64,000 bases of DNA. It comes from Solwaraspora sp. WMMD1047 (lineage in GTDB: Bacteria; Actinomycetota; Actinomycetes; Mycobacteriales; Micromonosporaceae). The DNA is taken from NCBI RefSeq assembly GCF_029626155.1, contig NZ_JARUBL010000001.1, positions 2,976,001 to 3,040,000 of the forward strand. Reading direction: 5' to 3'. Shown one piece after another: positions 8,221-17,245 of the stretch (its first letter is position 1; every line of letters starts with the position of its first letter). The notes under the pieces are model-generated. The model saw only the letters and a program-made list of their open reading frames with translations. It did not search any database and was not told the origin of the DNA. Position numbers and translations under genes: made by a program.

Positions 8221-10155
8221 GTGGACGTACCGCTGGCCCACCTGGACCGGCCCTTCGACTATCTGGTCCCGGCCGAGTGGGACGAGGCGGCCCAGCCCGG
8301 GACCAGGGTCCGGGTCCGGTTCGCCGGTCAGCTGGTCGCCGGCTGGCTGCTGGCCCGGGCCGGCTCCTCGGAGCACCCCGGCAAGCTCACCTACCTCGAC
8401 AAGGTGGTCTCGCCCGAACGGGTCCTCACCGCCGAGGTCCGCACCCTGGCCCGCGCCGTCGCCGACCGGTACGCCGGCAGCCTCGCCGACGTGCTCCGGC
8501 TGGCGGTGCCGCCCCGACACGCCCGGGTCGAACGCGAGTCCGCCCCGGCCGCCGCGGACTGTCCCGCCGCCGAGACACCAGCAGCGCCGCCGCCCAGCTC
8601 TGCCGGGCCGGCCGGCTGGGGGAGCTACCCCGCCGGGGCGGCGTTCCTGCGGGCGCTGGCCGCCGGCCGGGCGCCCCGGGCGGTCTGGTCCGCGCTGGCA
8701 GGGGAGGAGTGGCCGGCCCGGCTGGCCGAGGCGGTGGCCGCCGCCGTCGCCGCGGACCGGGGCGCGGTGGTGGTCGTACCGGACGCCCGGGACCTGGATC
8801 GGCTGGACGCCGCCCTCACCGCAGTCCTCGGTCCCGGCCGGCATGTGACGTTGTCGGCCGCGCTCGGGCCGGCCCGCCGGTACCGGGCGTTTCTCGCCGC
8901 CAGCCGCGAATCGGTACCGGTGGTGATCGGTACCCGGGCGGCGATGTTCGCCCCGGTGCGCCGGCTCGGCCTGGTGGTGATCTGGGACGACGGCGACGAC
9001 CTGCACGCCGAACCGCGGGCGCCGTACCCGCACGCCCGGGACGTGTTGCTGACCCGGGCCCGGCTCGCCGACGCGGCCGTGCTGGTCGCCGGGCACAGCC
9101 GGACCGCCGAGGCCCAACTGCTGCTGGAGACCGGCTGGGCGCGGGAGATCGCCGCCGACCGGGAGACGGTCCGGGCGCGTACCCCCCGGGTGACGCCGAC
9201 CGGCGACGACCCGCAGCTGGCCCGCGACCCGGCGGCGGCCACCGCCCGGTTGCCCAGCCTGGCCTGGGAGGCCGCCCGCGCCGCGCTGCGCGACCAGACC
9301 CCGGTGCTGGTGCAGGTTCCCCGGCGCGGTTACCTGCCGGCGGTGGCCTGCGCCGACTGCCGTACCCCGGGCCGCTGCCCGCACTGTGCCGGTCCGCTCG
9401 CGCTGACCTCGGCGCGGGCCGTGCCGGCCTGCCGTTGGTGCGGCCGGGTCGCGGTCGGATACACCTGCCCGCACTGCGCCGGCCGCCGGCTGCGGGCCTC
9501 CGTGGTCGGCGCCCGCCGCACCGCCGAGGAGTTGGGACGTGCCTTTCCCGACACGCCCGTGCGGACCTCCGGCCGCGAGGAGGTGCTGCCCCGGGTGCCC
9601 GGCGGGGCGGGGCTGGTGATCGCCACTCCGGGCGCCGAACCGGTCGCCGAGGGCGGGTACGGGGCGGTGCTGCTGCTCGACTCCTGGGCCCTGTTGACCC
9701 GGGCCGACCTGCGCGCCGGGGAGGAGGCGCTGCGCCGGTGGCTGACCGCGGCGGCGCTGGCCCGGCCGGCGGCCGCCGGTGGCCGGGTGGTGGTGGTCGC
9801 GGACGGTTCGCTGGCCCCGGTGCAGGCGCTGCTGCGCTGGGACCCCGGCTGGTTCGCCACCCGGGAGCTGGCCGAGCGCCGGGAACTCGGGTTCCCGCCG
9901 GCGGCCCGGATGGCCAGCCTGACCGGGACCGCCGAGGCGGTCGCCGACCTGCTGGCCGCCGCCCGGCTGCCGGCCGGCGCGGAGCTGCTCGGTCCGGTGC
10001 CGGCCGGGCCGGACCAGGAGCGGATGCTGGTCCGGGTGCCGCGCGCCCGGGCGGCCCCGCTGGCGGCCGCCCTGCACTCCGCGGCCGCCGTGCGGACCGC
10101 CCGCAAGGCCGCCGAACCGGTCCGGATCCAGGTCGATCCGCTGGCGCTGTTCTGA
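8221..10155 (+). CDS. priA: Primosomal protein N' (PriA), helicase-degenerate actinobacterial form
   Basis: PriA recognises forked DNA to restart replication. Residues 1-100 hold the 3'-DNA-binding domain (DVPLAHLDRPFDYLVP). The zinc-binding insert is intact (CADC, CPHC, CRWC, CPHC pairs, DNA 9348-9480). The Walker A motif is absent and Walker B reads WDDGDD instead of DEEH, so ATP-driven unwinding is not expected, as in other actinobacterial PriA proteins. Start: the first canonical start after metK is the GTG at 8221, but family-like residues (PVARVC) lie upstream in frame; initiation may be at a CTG at 8158 that overlaps the metK stop, or further inside metK. Confidence 0.88.
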   Translation: MDVPLAHLDRPFDYLVPAEWDEAAQPGTRVRVRFAGQLVAGWLLARAGSSEHPGKLTYLDKVVSPERVLTAEVRTLARAVADRYAGSLADVLRLAVPPRHARVERESAPAAADCPAAETPAAPPPSSAGPAGWGSYPAGAAFLRALAAGRAPRAVWSALAGEEWPARLAEAVAAAVAADRGAVVVVPDARDLDRLDAALTAVLGPGRHVTLSAALGPARRYRAFLAASRESVPVVIGTRAAMFAPVRRLGLVVIWDDGDDLHAEPRAPYPHARDVLLTRARLADAAVLVAGHSRTAEAQLLLETGWAREIAADRETVRARTPRVTPTGDDPQLARDPAAATARLPSLAWEAARAALRDQTPVLVQVPRRGYLPAVACADCRTPGRCPHCAGPLALTSARAVPACRWCGRVAVGYTCPHCAGRRLRASVVGARRTAEELGRAFPDTPVRTSGREEVLPRVPGGAGLVIATPGAEPVAEGGYGAVLLLDSWALLTRADLRAGEEALRRWLTAAALARPAAAGGRVVVVADGSLAPVQALLRWDPGWFATRELAERRELGFPPAARMASLTGTAEAVADLLAAARLPAGAELLGPVPAGPDQERMLVRVPRARAAPLAAALHSAAAVRTARKAAEPVRIQVDPLALF

Positions 10156-10294
10156 TCCGATTACCGGCTGTCCCAGGCCGGTGACCTGCGGTTCTGATGG
10201 TTCGGCGCGGCTTGCGTGGTAGCATCCGGCCTCATGCTGACGTCTGCGGGACGCGGCGCTGACCAACCGCGCGCGAGCAGGGAATGAGTGAGTC

Positions 10295-11281
10295 GTGACC
10301 GTTCGTCAGTCGATTGTCCTGAACGGTGATCTCGGGAGCGGCAAGAGCACGGTCTCGAAGGAGTTGTCCCGACGGCTCGGCCTGCGCCGGGTGAGCGTCG
10401 GCGACCTCTATCGGGAGATGGCTCAGCAACGCCAGATGACCGCCCTGCAGCTCAATCTGCATGCCGAGCTGGACCAGGCCGTGGACGGCTACGTCGACCA
10501 GTTGCAGCAGGACATCGCCGACTCCGGCGAGCAGCTGATCGTGGACAGCCGGCTGGCCTGGCACTTCTTCACCCACGCCCTCAAGGTGCACATGATCACC
10601 GAGCCGTCCGAGGCCGCCCGGCGGGTGCTCGAACGGCCGTCCGGTCCGGCCGAGAGCTACACCTCGGTCGAGGAGGCCCGCACCAAGCTGCGCGAGCGCA
10701 GCGAGAGCGAGCGCGGACGGTTCATCCTCCGGTACGGCGTGGACAAGGCGAAGCTGCGCAACTACGACCTGATCTGTGACTCCACCCGGGCGTCCGCGGA
10801 CGAGGTGGTGGAACACGTGATCGCCGCCTTCGAGGGCCGGTTCGCGGCGGAGATCCTGCGCCAGGCCCCGCCGCTGCTGCTGCTCGACCCGGGCCGGATC
10901 TTCCCCACCCAGGAGATCCAGGCGTTGCGGGAGGGCTGGGACTCCGACTTCGTCACCAAGGTCGAGCAGGCCGGTGAGGAGGCCCTGGAGCCGCTGCACA
11001 TCGGCTACACCGGTGAGCACTTCTTCGTGGTCGACGGCCACCAGCGGCTCTCCGCCGCGCTGCGCGGCGGCTTCAAGGTGGTGCCGGGCCGGCTGGTCGC
11101 GGAGGGCACCGAGCCGGTGGTCGGCGGCCTGAACGCGATCGACTACTTCCGCTCCGAGGTCGGGCTGAGCACGATCTGCGACTGGGAGGCCGCGCACAAC
11201 ATCCGGCTGCCGGTGCCCGCGCACGTGCTGGAGCCCGGCGACGCGGTGCTGGCGGGCGAGCCCGGCGGCGTCGGCGCCTAG
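10295..11281 (+). CDS. Cytidylate kinase-like P-loop protein with C-terminal ParB-like domain
   Basis: 328 residues from a GTG. The N-terminal half (1-190) is a nucleoside monophosphate kinase-like fold: Walker A GDLGSGKST at 11-19, VSVGDLYREM (as in cytidylate kinases), a lid-like segment rich in Arg (residues 125-145, EARTKLRERSESERGR) and NYDLICDST. The C-terminal part (about 200-310) has LEPLHIGYTGEHFFVVDGHQRLSAAL, resembling the ParB/sulfiredoxin-like fold, whose DGHxR motif binds or hydrolyses nucleotide. The substrate is unknown. Stands alone between priA and def; a five-codon mini-ORF overlaps its start. The kinase call is good, the ParB-like call moderate. Confidence 0.7.
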   Translation: MTVRQSIVLNGDLGSGKSTVSKELSRRLGLRRVSVGDLYREMAQQRQMTALQLNLHAELDQAVDGYVDQLQQDIADSGEQLIVDSRLAWHFFTHALKVHMITEPSEAARRVLERPSGPAESYTSVEEARTKLRERSESERGRFILRYGVDKAKLRNYDLICDSTRASADEVVEHVIAAFEGRFAAEILRQAPPLLLLDPGRIFPTQEIQALREGWDSDFVTKVEQAGEEALEPLHIGYTGEHFFVVDGHQRLSAALRGGFKVVPGRLVAEGTEPVVGGLNAIDYFRSEVGLSTICDWEAAHNIRLPVPAHVLEPGDAVLAGEPGGVGA

Positions 11282-11396
11282 CGTCCCGGCACCGGGCCGC
11301 GCCGAGCGGGGCACGCCCTGGGGCGGTGGTCGCTGCCCGCGGACTCCGTAGACTGGTACGGCAGATCGTCCCGCCCGCCCGAAGGAGTCCGTCCGC

Positions 11397-11960
11397 GTGA
11401 CCGTCCAGCCCATCCGCCTGTTCGGCGACCCGGTGCTGCGTACACCGGCCGAGCCGGTGGTCGACTTCGACGCCGAGCTGCGCAGGCTGGTCGCCGACCT
11501 CACCGACACGATGCGCGAACAGGGTGGCGCCGGACTCGCCGCCCCGCAGCTCGGCGTCGGTGTCCGGGTCTTCACCTTCGAGGTCGACGACGTGCTCGGT
11601 CATCTGGTCAACCCGGTGCTGAAGTTCCCCGACGAGGAGGAACAGGACGGTCCCGAGGGCTGCCTCTCGATTCCCGGGCTGCACTTCGACACCAAGCGCC
11701 GGATGAACGTGGTGGCGAAGGGCTACAACTCCTACGGCGACCCGATGCAGGTCGTCGGCACCGGTCTGCTGGCCCGCTGCGTCCAGCACGAGACCGACCA
11801 CCTCGACGGGGTGCTCTTCGTGGACCGGCTCGACCCGGCCGCCCGCAAGGCGGCGATGAAGGCCATCCGGGAGGCCGACTGGTATGACCAGGCGGCCCCG
11901 CCGGTGGTGAAGCTCAGCCCGCACCGGGTCACCGCGGATCCGTTCGGGCTGGGGCGGTAG
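11397..11960 (+). CDS. def: Peptide deformylase
   Basis: Removes the formyl group from the N-terminal methionine of new proteins, using a metal (usually Fe2+). 187 residues, GTG start with GAAGGAG at 11381-11387. All three motifs are complete: GAGLAAPQLG (44-53), EGCLS (87-91, metal Cys) and QHETDHLDG (130-138, two metal His and catalytic Glu). A -10-like TAGACT is at 11349-11354. It is three bases from fmt, which performs the opposite formylation, the usual def-fmt pairing. Confidence 0.97.
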   Translation: MTVQPIRLFGDPVLRTPAEPVVDFDAELRRLVADLTDTMREQGGAGLAAPQLGVGVRVFTFEVDDVLGHLVNPVLKFPDEEEQDGPEGCLSIPGLHFDTKRRMNVVAKGYNSYGDPMQVVGTGLLARCVQHETDHLDGVLFVDRLDPAARKAAMKAIREADWYDQAAPPVVKLSPHRVTADPFGLGR

Positions 11961-11963
11961 CGG

Positions 11964-12962
11964 GTGCGCCTGGTCTTCGCCGGTACGCCGGCCGTCGCGC
12001 TGCCCGCCCTGGCCGCCCTGCACGACAGCGGCCACGAACTGGTCGCCGTGGTCACCCGCCCGGACGCGCCGGCCGGCCGTGGCCGTAACCTGGTCCGCTC
12101 TCCGGTCGGGGCCTGGGCCGAGGAACACGGCGTCGAGGTGTTGACCCCGCAGCGCCCCCGCGAGCCGGAGTTCCTCGACCGGCTGCGCGACCTGGCACCG
12201 GACTGCGTCCCGGTGGTCGCCTACGGAGCGCTGGTGCCACCGGTCGCGCTGGAGATCCCCCGGCACGGCTGGATCAATCTGCACTTCTCCCTGCTGCCGG
12301 CCTGGCGCGGCGCGGCACCGGTGCAGCACGCCGTGCTGCACGGCGACCAGTTGACCGGGGCCAGCGTCTTCCAGTTGGAGGCCGGCCTGGACACCGGCCC
12401 GGTCTTCGGCACCGTCACCGACGAGGTCCGCGCCACCGACACCGCCGGTGACCTGCTCGACCGGCTCGCCGCCTCGGGTGCCGGGCTGCTCACCGCGGTG
12501 CTCGACGCGATCGAGGCGGGCACCGCCCGGGCCGAACCGCAGCCGGCCCACGGGGTGTCGCTGGCGCCGAAGCTGACCGTCGAGGACGCCCGGGTCCGCT
12601 GGACCGACCCGTCCTTCGCGGTGGATCGCCGGATCCGCGCCTGCACCCCCGCACCTGGCGCCTGGAGCACCTTCCGCGGGGACCGGATCAAGCTGGGACC
12701 GGTCCGACCGGTGGCCGACGGCCCCGACCTCAAACCGGGTGAGCTCTTCGTCGAGCGGGGCCGGGTGCTGGTCGGCACGGCCACCACCACGGTGGCGCTC
12801 GGCGAGGTCCGGGCGGCCGGCAAGCGGGCGATGCCGGGCCCCGACTGGGCCCGCGGCGCCCGGGTGGCCAGCGGCGAGAGCTTCGGCGATGACGTACCAC
12901 CCGGCGATGGCGGCCGGTCTGGCGATGGCGGCCGGTCTGGCGAGGGGGAGCGGTCCGCGTGA
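11964..12962 (+). CDS. fmt: Methionyl-tRNA formyltransferase
   Basis: Formylates initiator methionyl-tRNA using 10-formyl-tetrahydrofolate. 332 residues from GTG. N-terminal catalytic domain with [12 protein letters not shown], and the hallmark [17 protein letters not shown] (105-121; the Asn-His-Ser catalytic region), then the C-terminal tRNA-binding domain from about residue 205. The last 20 residues are a low-complexity tail ([16 protein letters not shown]) encoded by an 18-bp tandem repeat. Overlaps rsmB by 4 nt (GTGA), so the two are probably co-translated. Confidence 0.96.
   Translation: MRLVFAGTPAVALPALAALHDSGHELVAVVTRPDAPAGRGRNLVRSPVGAWAEEHGVEVLTPQRPREPEFLDRLRDLAPDCVPVVAYGALVPPVALEIPRHGWINLHFSLLPAWRGAAPVQHAVLHGDQLTGASVFQLEAGLDTGPVFGTVTDEVRATDTAGDLLDRLAASGAGLLTAVLDAIEAGTARAEPQPAHGVSLAPKLTVEDARVRWTDPSFAVDRRIRACTPAPGAWSTFRGDRIKLGPVRPVADGPDLKPGELFVERGRVLVGTATTTVALGEVRAAGKRAMPGPDWARGARVASGESFGDDVPPGDGGRSGDGGRSGEGERSA
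12903..12944 (+). repeat. 18-bp tandem repeat in the fmt 3' end
   Basis: GGCGATGGCGGCCGGTCT is present twice in a row (12903-12920, 12921-12938) with a third partial copy. It encodes the Gly/Asp/Arg/Ser-rich tail of Fmt, just before the repeat-rich start of rsmB. Confidence 0.85.
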
Positions 12963-14731
12963 CGCAGACGCCGGCGGGTAGTCGCGGCCGTCCCGACCAG
13001 CCGGACCGCTCCGGTCGGTTCGACCGTGGGCAGCCCTCCGCCCGTGGCCACGACGGCCGGCCGGACCGGGCCCGCGATGGCCGGCCCGATCGTACCCGCG
13101 ATGGGCGGCCGGACCGGGCCCGCGATGGCCGGCCCGATCGTGCCCGCGATGGCCGGCCGGACCGGGCTCGCGATGGGCGGCCGGACCGGGCCGGCGGCCG
13201 GCCCGACCGGCGGGCCGCCGATCTGCCCCGGCAGGCGGCGTACGAGGCGATCGCGGCCGTGCATCGCGACGACGCGTACGCGAACCTGGTGCTGCCGAAC
13301 ATCCTGCGGGAGATGCGGCTGCACGGGCGGGACGCCGCCTTCGCCACCGAGCTGACCTACGGCACGCTGCGGCACCGGGGCACCCTGGACGCCATCCTGG
13401 CTTCGGCGGCCGGCCGGGAGGTCGACCGGATCGACCCGCCGGCCCGCGACGCGCTGCGGCTGGGCGCCTATCAGCTGCTGCACACCCGGGTGCCACCGCA
13501 CGCGGCCGTGTCGTCCACGGTGGACCTGGTCCGCGCGGTGGCGCCGGGCGCCACCGGCTTCGCCAACGCGGTCCTGCGGGAGATCGCCGGCAAGGATATC
13601 GACACCTGGATCGCCAAACTGACTCCGGCCTACGATGCCGACCCGGTCGGCCATCTGGCCCTGGCCCACAGCCATCCACAGTGGATTGTCAGGTCCTTCG
13701 CCGAGGCGCTCGGCGGGGACCTCGCGGAGACCACCCGACTGCTGATCGAGAACAACGAACGCCCACCGGTGCACCTCTGTGCCCGGCCGGGGCGGGCTGA
13801 CCCGGTGGAGCTGGCCGACCAGGTCGGCGGCGCGCCGGGGGCCTTTTCGCCGTACGCCGTCTACCTGGCCGGCGGGGCGCCCGGTGAGCTGGCGGCGTTG
13901 GCCGACGGCCGCGCGCACGTGCAGGACGAGGGCTCCCAACTGGTGGCGATCGCGCTGGCCAACGCCCCCCTGGACGGCGCACCGTACGCCAACGGGCCGG
14001 GCGACGGCCCCCCGGACGACAGTGCGCCGGGTGACGGTGCTGCGGGCGGTGGCGGCTCGGGCGCCGGTGCGTCGGGTGACGGTAAGCCCGGGGACCGCAT
14101 CGTGGCGGGGCGGGATGGCCGGTGGCTTGACCTCTGCGCCGGGCCGGGCGGCAAGGCGGGGCTGCTCGGTGCGCTCGCCGCGCAGCGCGGTGCCCGGCTG
14201 ACCGCTGTCGAGGTCGCCGAACACCGGGCCCGACTGGTCTCCCAGGCCGTCCGCGGTCTGCCGGTCACCGTGCTGACGGCCGACGGCCGGGCGGTGGGCC
14301 GGGAACCGAGTCTGCCCGAGGGCGGCTTCGACCGCGTTCTCGTCGACGCGCCGTGTACCGGGCTGGGCTCGCTGCGCCGCCGGCCGGAGTCCCGCTGGCG
14401 GCGACAGCCCTCGGACCTGCCGCCGCTGACCCGCCTGCAGCGGGAACTCCTGGCCGCCGCGCTGCGGGCGGTCCGCCCCGGTGGGGTGGTCGGCTACGTG
14501 ACCTGCTCCCCGCACACCGTGGAGACCCACGTGACGGTGACCGAGGCGGCCCGCCGTAGCGGCGTACCGGTGGATTTTGTGGACGCGCGGCCGCTGCTGC
14601 CGCCGGGGATGCCGGGCCTCGGCGACGGACCGACGGTGCAGCTCTGGCCGCACCGGCACGGCACCGACGCGATGTTCCTGGCGTTGCTGCGCCGCACCGG
14701 ACCGGGCCAGGACCGGGCGGCCACCGGGTAG
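12959..14731 (+). CDS. rsmB: 16S rRNA (cytosine-967-C5)-methyltransferase
   Basis: SAM-dependent methylation of C967 of 16S rRNA. 590 residues, longer than the family norm (about 430-470). The first 85 residues are a tandem GRPDRARD repeat; the NusB-like domain follows (about 90-230, [22 protein letters not shown]). The Rossmann methyltransferase domain has [17 protein letters not shown], the motif IV Cys in [15 protein letters not shown] (Cys466) and the motif VI Cys in [12 protein letters not shown] (Cys516), both needed for catalysis. A Gly/Asp/Pro-rich linker (about 340-380) interrupts the region before the SAM motif. The extra segments are probably disordered. In relatives rpe follows closely; here a 46.6 kb block intervenes. 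Confidence 0.95.
   Translation: MTQTPAGSRGRPDQPDRSGRFDRGQPSARGHDGRPDRARDGRPDRTRDGRPDRARDGRPDRARDGRPDRARDGRPDRAGGRPDRRAADLPRQAAYEAIAAVHRDDAYANLVLPNILREMRLHGRDAAFATELTYGTLRHRGTLDAILASAAGREVDRIDPPARDALRLGAYQLLHTRVPPHAAVSSTVDLVRAVAPGATGFANAVLREIAGKDIDTWIAKLTPAYDADPVGHLALAHSHPQWIVRSFAEALGGDLAETTRLLIENNERPPVHLCARPGRADPVELADQVGGAPGAFSPYAVYLAGGAPGELAALADGRAHVQDEGSQLVAIALANAPLDGAPYANGPGDGPPDDSAPGDGAAGGGGSGAGASGDGKPGDRIVAGRDGRWLDLCAGPGGKAGLLGALAAQRGARLTAVEVAEHRARLVSQAVRGLPVTVLTADGRAVGREPSLPEGGFDRVLVDAPCTGLGSLRRRPESRWRRQPSDLPPLTRLQRELLAAALRAVRPGGVVGYVTCSPHTVETHVTVTEAARRSGVPVDFVDARPLLPPGMPGLGDGPTVQLWPHRHGTDAMFLALLRRTGPGQDRAATG
13055..13202 (+). repeat. 24-bp tandem repeat coding for GRPDRARD in RsmB
   Basis: About six near-identical 24-bp units encode the octapeptide GRPDRARD (residues 33-80 of RsmB). 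The peptide is highly charged, likely disordered and possibly RNA-binding. Differences between units are single bases, which suggests recent expansion by slippage or recombination. Confidence 0.9.
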
Positions 14732-14732
14732 C

Positions 14733-14747
14733 GGACCCGCGCGGTCC
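14733..14747 (+). terminator. Short GC hairpin after rsmB
   Basis: GGACC-CGCGC-GGTCC immediately follows the rsmB stop, in the 38-nt gap between convergent genes. It could act as a terminator; there is no T-run. Confidence 0.3.
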
Positions 14748-14769
14748 CGACCCGGTCCGGCGCGAAAGG

Positions 14770-15264
14770 TCAGCTCGTGGAGTCGGCGAACAGGGCGTCG
14801 AGTTGGTTGATCGCCTGCCGCAGGCCTTCCTCCATGCCCATCGCGGCCATGTTCTCCAGTTGCTCGACGCTGGTGAACGTGGAGACCAGCGTCATCCGGG
14901 TGCCGGAGTCGATCTCCTTGAGGGTGACGACGGCGTGGGTGCTGTCCTTGACGTCGAGTGGTTCGCCGTCGTCCCCGGCGAAGCCGTCGTCGAATTCCAG
15001 CCGATGCGGCGGGTCGATCGCGGTGATCGTCCACCAGCCGGGCGCCTTCTCACCGTCCGGCCCGGTCATGTGGTACCTGACAGCACCGCCGACCTCGAAC
15101 TCGTGCCGGTCGAAGGTCGCCGGCCAGCCGGGCGGACCCCACCAGCGCTCCAGTTGGCGCGGATCCTGCCAGACCTGCCAGACCCGGTCCGGCTTGGCGT
15201 CGAACTCGGCGACGAAGGTGAAGGTCAATGACTCGGTGTCGCGTTCGGAGCTGATGACGGGCAT
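14770..15264 (-). CDS. SRPBCC / AHSA1-type START-like domain protein
   Basis: 164 residues. Starts FTFVAEFDAKPDRVWQVWQDPRQLERWWGPPGWPATF, the standard opening of the AHSA1-like (Hsp90 ATPase activator homologue) SRPBCC domain; ends with TSVEQLENMAAMGMEEGLRQAINQLDALF. These helix-grip proteins bind hydrophobic ligands; the substrate is not known. It is the second gene of a two-gene unit with the ArsR regulator 30 nt upstream (15295-15636), a very common bacterial pairing, so its level is probably set by that repressor. Confidence 0.85.
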   Translation of the reverse strand: MPVISSERDTESLTFTFVAEFDAKPDRVWQVWQDPRQLERWWGPPGWPATFDRHEFEVGGAVRYHMTGPDGEKAPGWWTITAIDPPHRLEFDDGFAGDDGEPLDVKDSTHAVVTLKEIDSGTRMTLVSTFTSVEQLENMAAMGMEEGLRQAINQLDALFADSTS

Positions 15265-15294
15265 GACGGTGCCACCTCTTCCTGTCTCGTTCGT

Positions 15295-15636
15295 CTAGCT
15301 TGCGTGGTCCTCGGCCAGGATCTGGTCGATAGCCCGAACCCGGTCGCGCCAGAGCCGCTCGTAGGCCTCAAGCAGCCGGGTCGCCTGGCGAAGGACCGTC
15401 ACGTCGGCGCGTACGATCTGTTCCCTCCCGCGCTTCTCCTTGGTGATCAACGCCGCCCGTTCCAGCACGGCGACGTGCTTCTGCACCGCCGCGAAGCTGA
15501 TCGGGAACTGCCGCGCCAGCGACGACACGGACTGTTCGCCGCGGATCACCCGGGCGATGATGTCGCGACGGGTGGCGTCGGCCAGAGCCTGGAAGACCCG
15601 GTCGGCGTCCGGCGGCGCCAGCTCACCTACAACCAT
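15295..15636 (-). CDS. ArsR-family winged-helix repressor
   Basis: 113 residues. A winged helix-turn-helix spans about residues 12-90 (DADRVFQALADATRRDIIARV, SVSSLARQFPISFAAVQKHVAVLERAGLI-type pattern, here ERAALI). The recognition helix is FAAVQKHVAVLE. There are no metal-binding Cys pairs, so it is likely not a metal sensor but belongs to the type linked with AHSA1 proteins. The start codon lies inside a perfect 8-bp inverted repeat that is probably its own operator. Confidence 0.9.
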   Translation of the reverse strand: MVVGELAPPDADRVFQALADATRRDIIARVIRGEQSVSSLARQFPISFAAVQKHVAVLERAALITKEKRGREQIVRADVTVLRQATRLLEAYERLWRDRVRAIDQILAEDHAS

Positions 15637-15645
15637 GTGGTTGTA
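15628..15645. promoter_or_regulatory. Palindromic operator over the arsR-type start codon
   Basis: TACAACCA-TG-TGGTTGTA is a perfect inverted repeat with 8-bp arms; the repressor's ATG (15636-15634) lies in its centre. Position and symmetry suggest autorepression. Confidence 0.65.
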
Positions 15646-15732
15646 CGTTAGTCGGCAGCGTGGCGGGGTGCAAGGCAGCCGGCCAGCACCGTGCCCGGCC
15701 AGGAATGTGCCCGGCGGTACTACCTTGGATGC

Positions 15733-17184
15733 ATGACGGATCGCGGGCGCGAGGGCGTCGAGGCCCGGCGGGACGGCAAGATCATTACCTTCTACTCATA
15801 CAAGGGCGGCGTCGGGCGGACCATGGCGCTGGCGAATGTCGCGTGGATCCTGGCGAGCACCGGCAGGCGGGTACTGGCCGTTGACTGGGACCTCGACTCA
15901 CCAGGTCTGCATCGCTACTTCTACCCCTTTCTCGGGGACAAGGACCAGATAAGTTCCAGCGGCGTCATCGACCTGCTCGACCGTTGCTACAAGGCCGCCC
16001 GCGACGACGTCGCCTTCTCCGATGAGAAGGTGATTGAAGGGCTGGCCCAGGTACTTGAGTACGTGGTTACTCTGGATTGGGAGTTTCCGGGCGGCGGAAA
16101 GCTCGACTTTCTACCACCCGGACGTCAGGACTCGGCCTACTCGGCCCGGGTGAGCAGATTTGACTGGGACAGCTTCTGGGAGCGGTACGGCGGGCACAAG
16201 TTCATCGAAGCGCTCAAGTGCAGCATGCGAGAGCATTACGACTTCATACTCGTCGACAGCCGCACGGGCACTTCGGACACGGCGGGCATATGTGCCGTCG
16301 CGCTGCCGGATGACGTGTTGTTCTGCTTCCTCATGAATCGACAGAGCATCGATGGTGCGGCCGCCGTGGCCGCTTCTGTTCGTCAACTCGCGCAGCGGCC
16401 ACTGCGCCTGCTTCCCGTACCGATGCGGGTCGATGAAGACGACATCGCTCACCTCCGCAACAACTCGCAGAGCTACATCAGGCAGCGCTTCGACCGCATG
16501 GTCGAAGACTCTGGGGTTGCCAGCGTAAACGACTACTGGCCCTCGATCGCAGTTCCGTTCAAGAAACCTTACGGCTATGGCGAGCTGCTTGCGGCTTTTG
16601 TGGAACTGCCGGGGCAACCGGGTACGTTGCTCGCTGTCTATGAACGGTTGGCCAGTGTGGTGACCGGTTCCGAATGTCGGCTTCCGGTGATGGACCCGCA
16701 GCAGCGACAGAACGGACTGATTGCCTTCCAGGGTGAACTGGTGAGGCCGATCGACATGGTCGTCAAGCGGCGTGCATTCTTGTCCTATGTCCGCGAAGAT
16801 CTGGCGGCGGTCGTCAAGATCGCCGATGCGCTTCGCATGGTGGGAATAGATGTCTGGATGGATCGGACCCACCTCAAGGTCGGCGATCGGTGGGCGGACA
16901 CCATCAAGGATGCGATCTCCGAGGGTGACTACTTCCTTGCATTCTTCTCGCGTGCCTACTCAAATCGAACGAGCACGTACATGAACGAGGAGTTGCTGCT
17001 CGCGGTGGAGCAACTGCGTCGTCGCCCCCGGGCACGCCGTTGGTTCATCCCGATCACACTTGATCAGTGTGAGATCCCGAAGTATCCGATCGGAGCTGGC
17101 GAGACGCTGGAGCAGATACACCATCTCGACTTTTCGGACGACTGGTCATCCTCGATCGCGCAGTTGATAACGGCCATCGTCGAC
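15733..17184 (+). CDS. KGGVGR-motif ParA-like ATPase fused to a C-terminal TIR domain
   Basis: Counting from the ATG at 15733, 483 residues (stop at 17185-17187). The N-terminal half is a MinD/ParA-type ATPase with deviant P-loop YKGGVGRTMALANVAW (Arg replaces the usual second Lys), the aspartate loop DWDLDSPGLHRYF and Walker B FILVDSRTGTSDTAG. The C-terminal 140 residues (from about 345) form a TIR domain: RRAFLSYVRED (box 1), DRTHLKVGDRW (BB loop), SEGDYFLAFFS, and NEELLLAVE with a candidate NADase Glu (about 419-420). There are no membrane segments. No partner gene is adjacent. Base composition is less GC-rich than its neighbours, which suggests transfer. TIR-ATPase fusions often act in defence or signalling; the function here is unknown. 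A -10-like TACCTT at 15721-15726 suggests a leaderless mRNA. Confidence 0.85.
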
Positions 17185-17245
17185 TAGAAGCTCATGATCA
17201 CGGGTCGTCCGCGTCGCCCTGCGTCGTCGGCGGTGCGGCCCCGCG

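Noticed and set aside
8056-10266. 736-codon open frame opposite priA
   Set aside because: It is antisense to a well-supported gene, rich in Gly/Arg/Pro/Gln and without any family motif; long antisense frames are expected at this GC content.
13055-13202. CRISPR-like array in rsmB
   Set aside because: The units are 24 bp, adjacent without spacers and in frame as an octapeptide, so they are a coding tandem repeat.
12221-15034. 937-codon open frame opposite fmt, rsmB and a START-like gene
   Set aside because: It spans three real genes on the other strand and its composition is that of a shadow frame.
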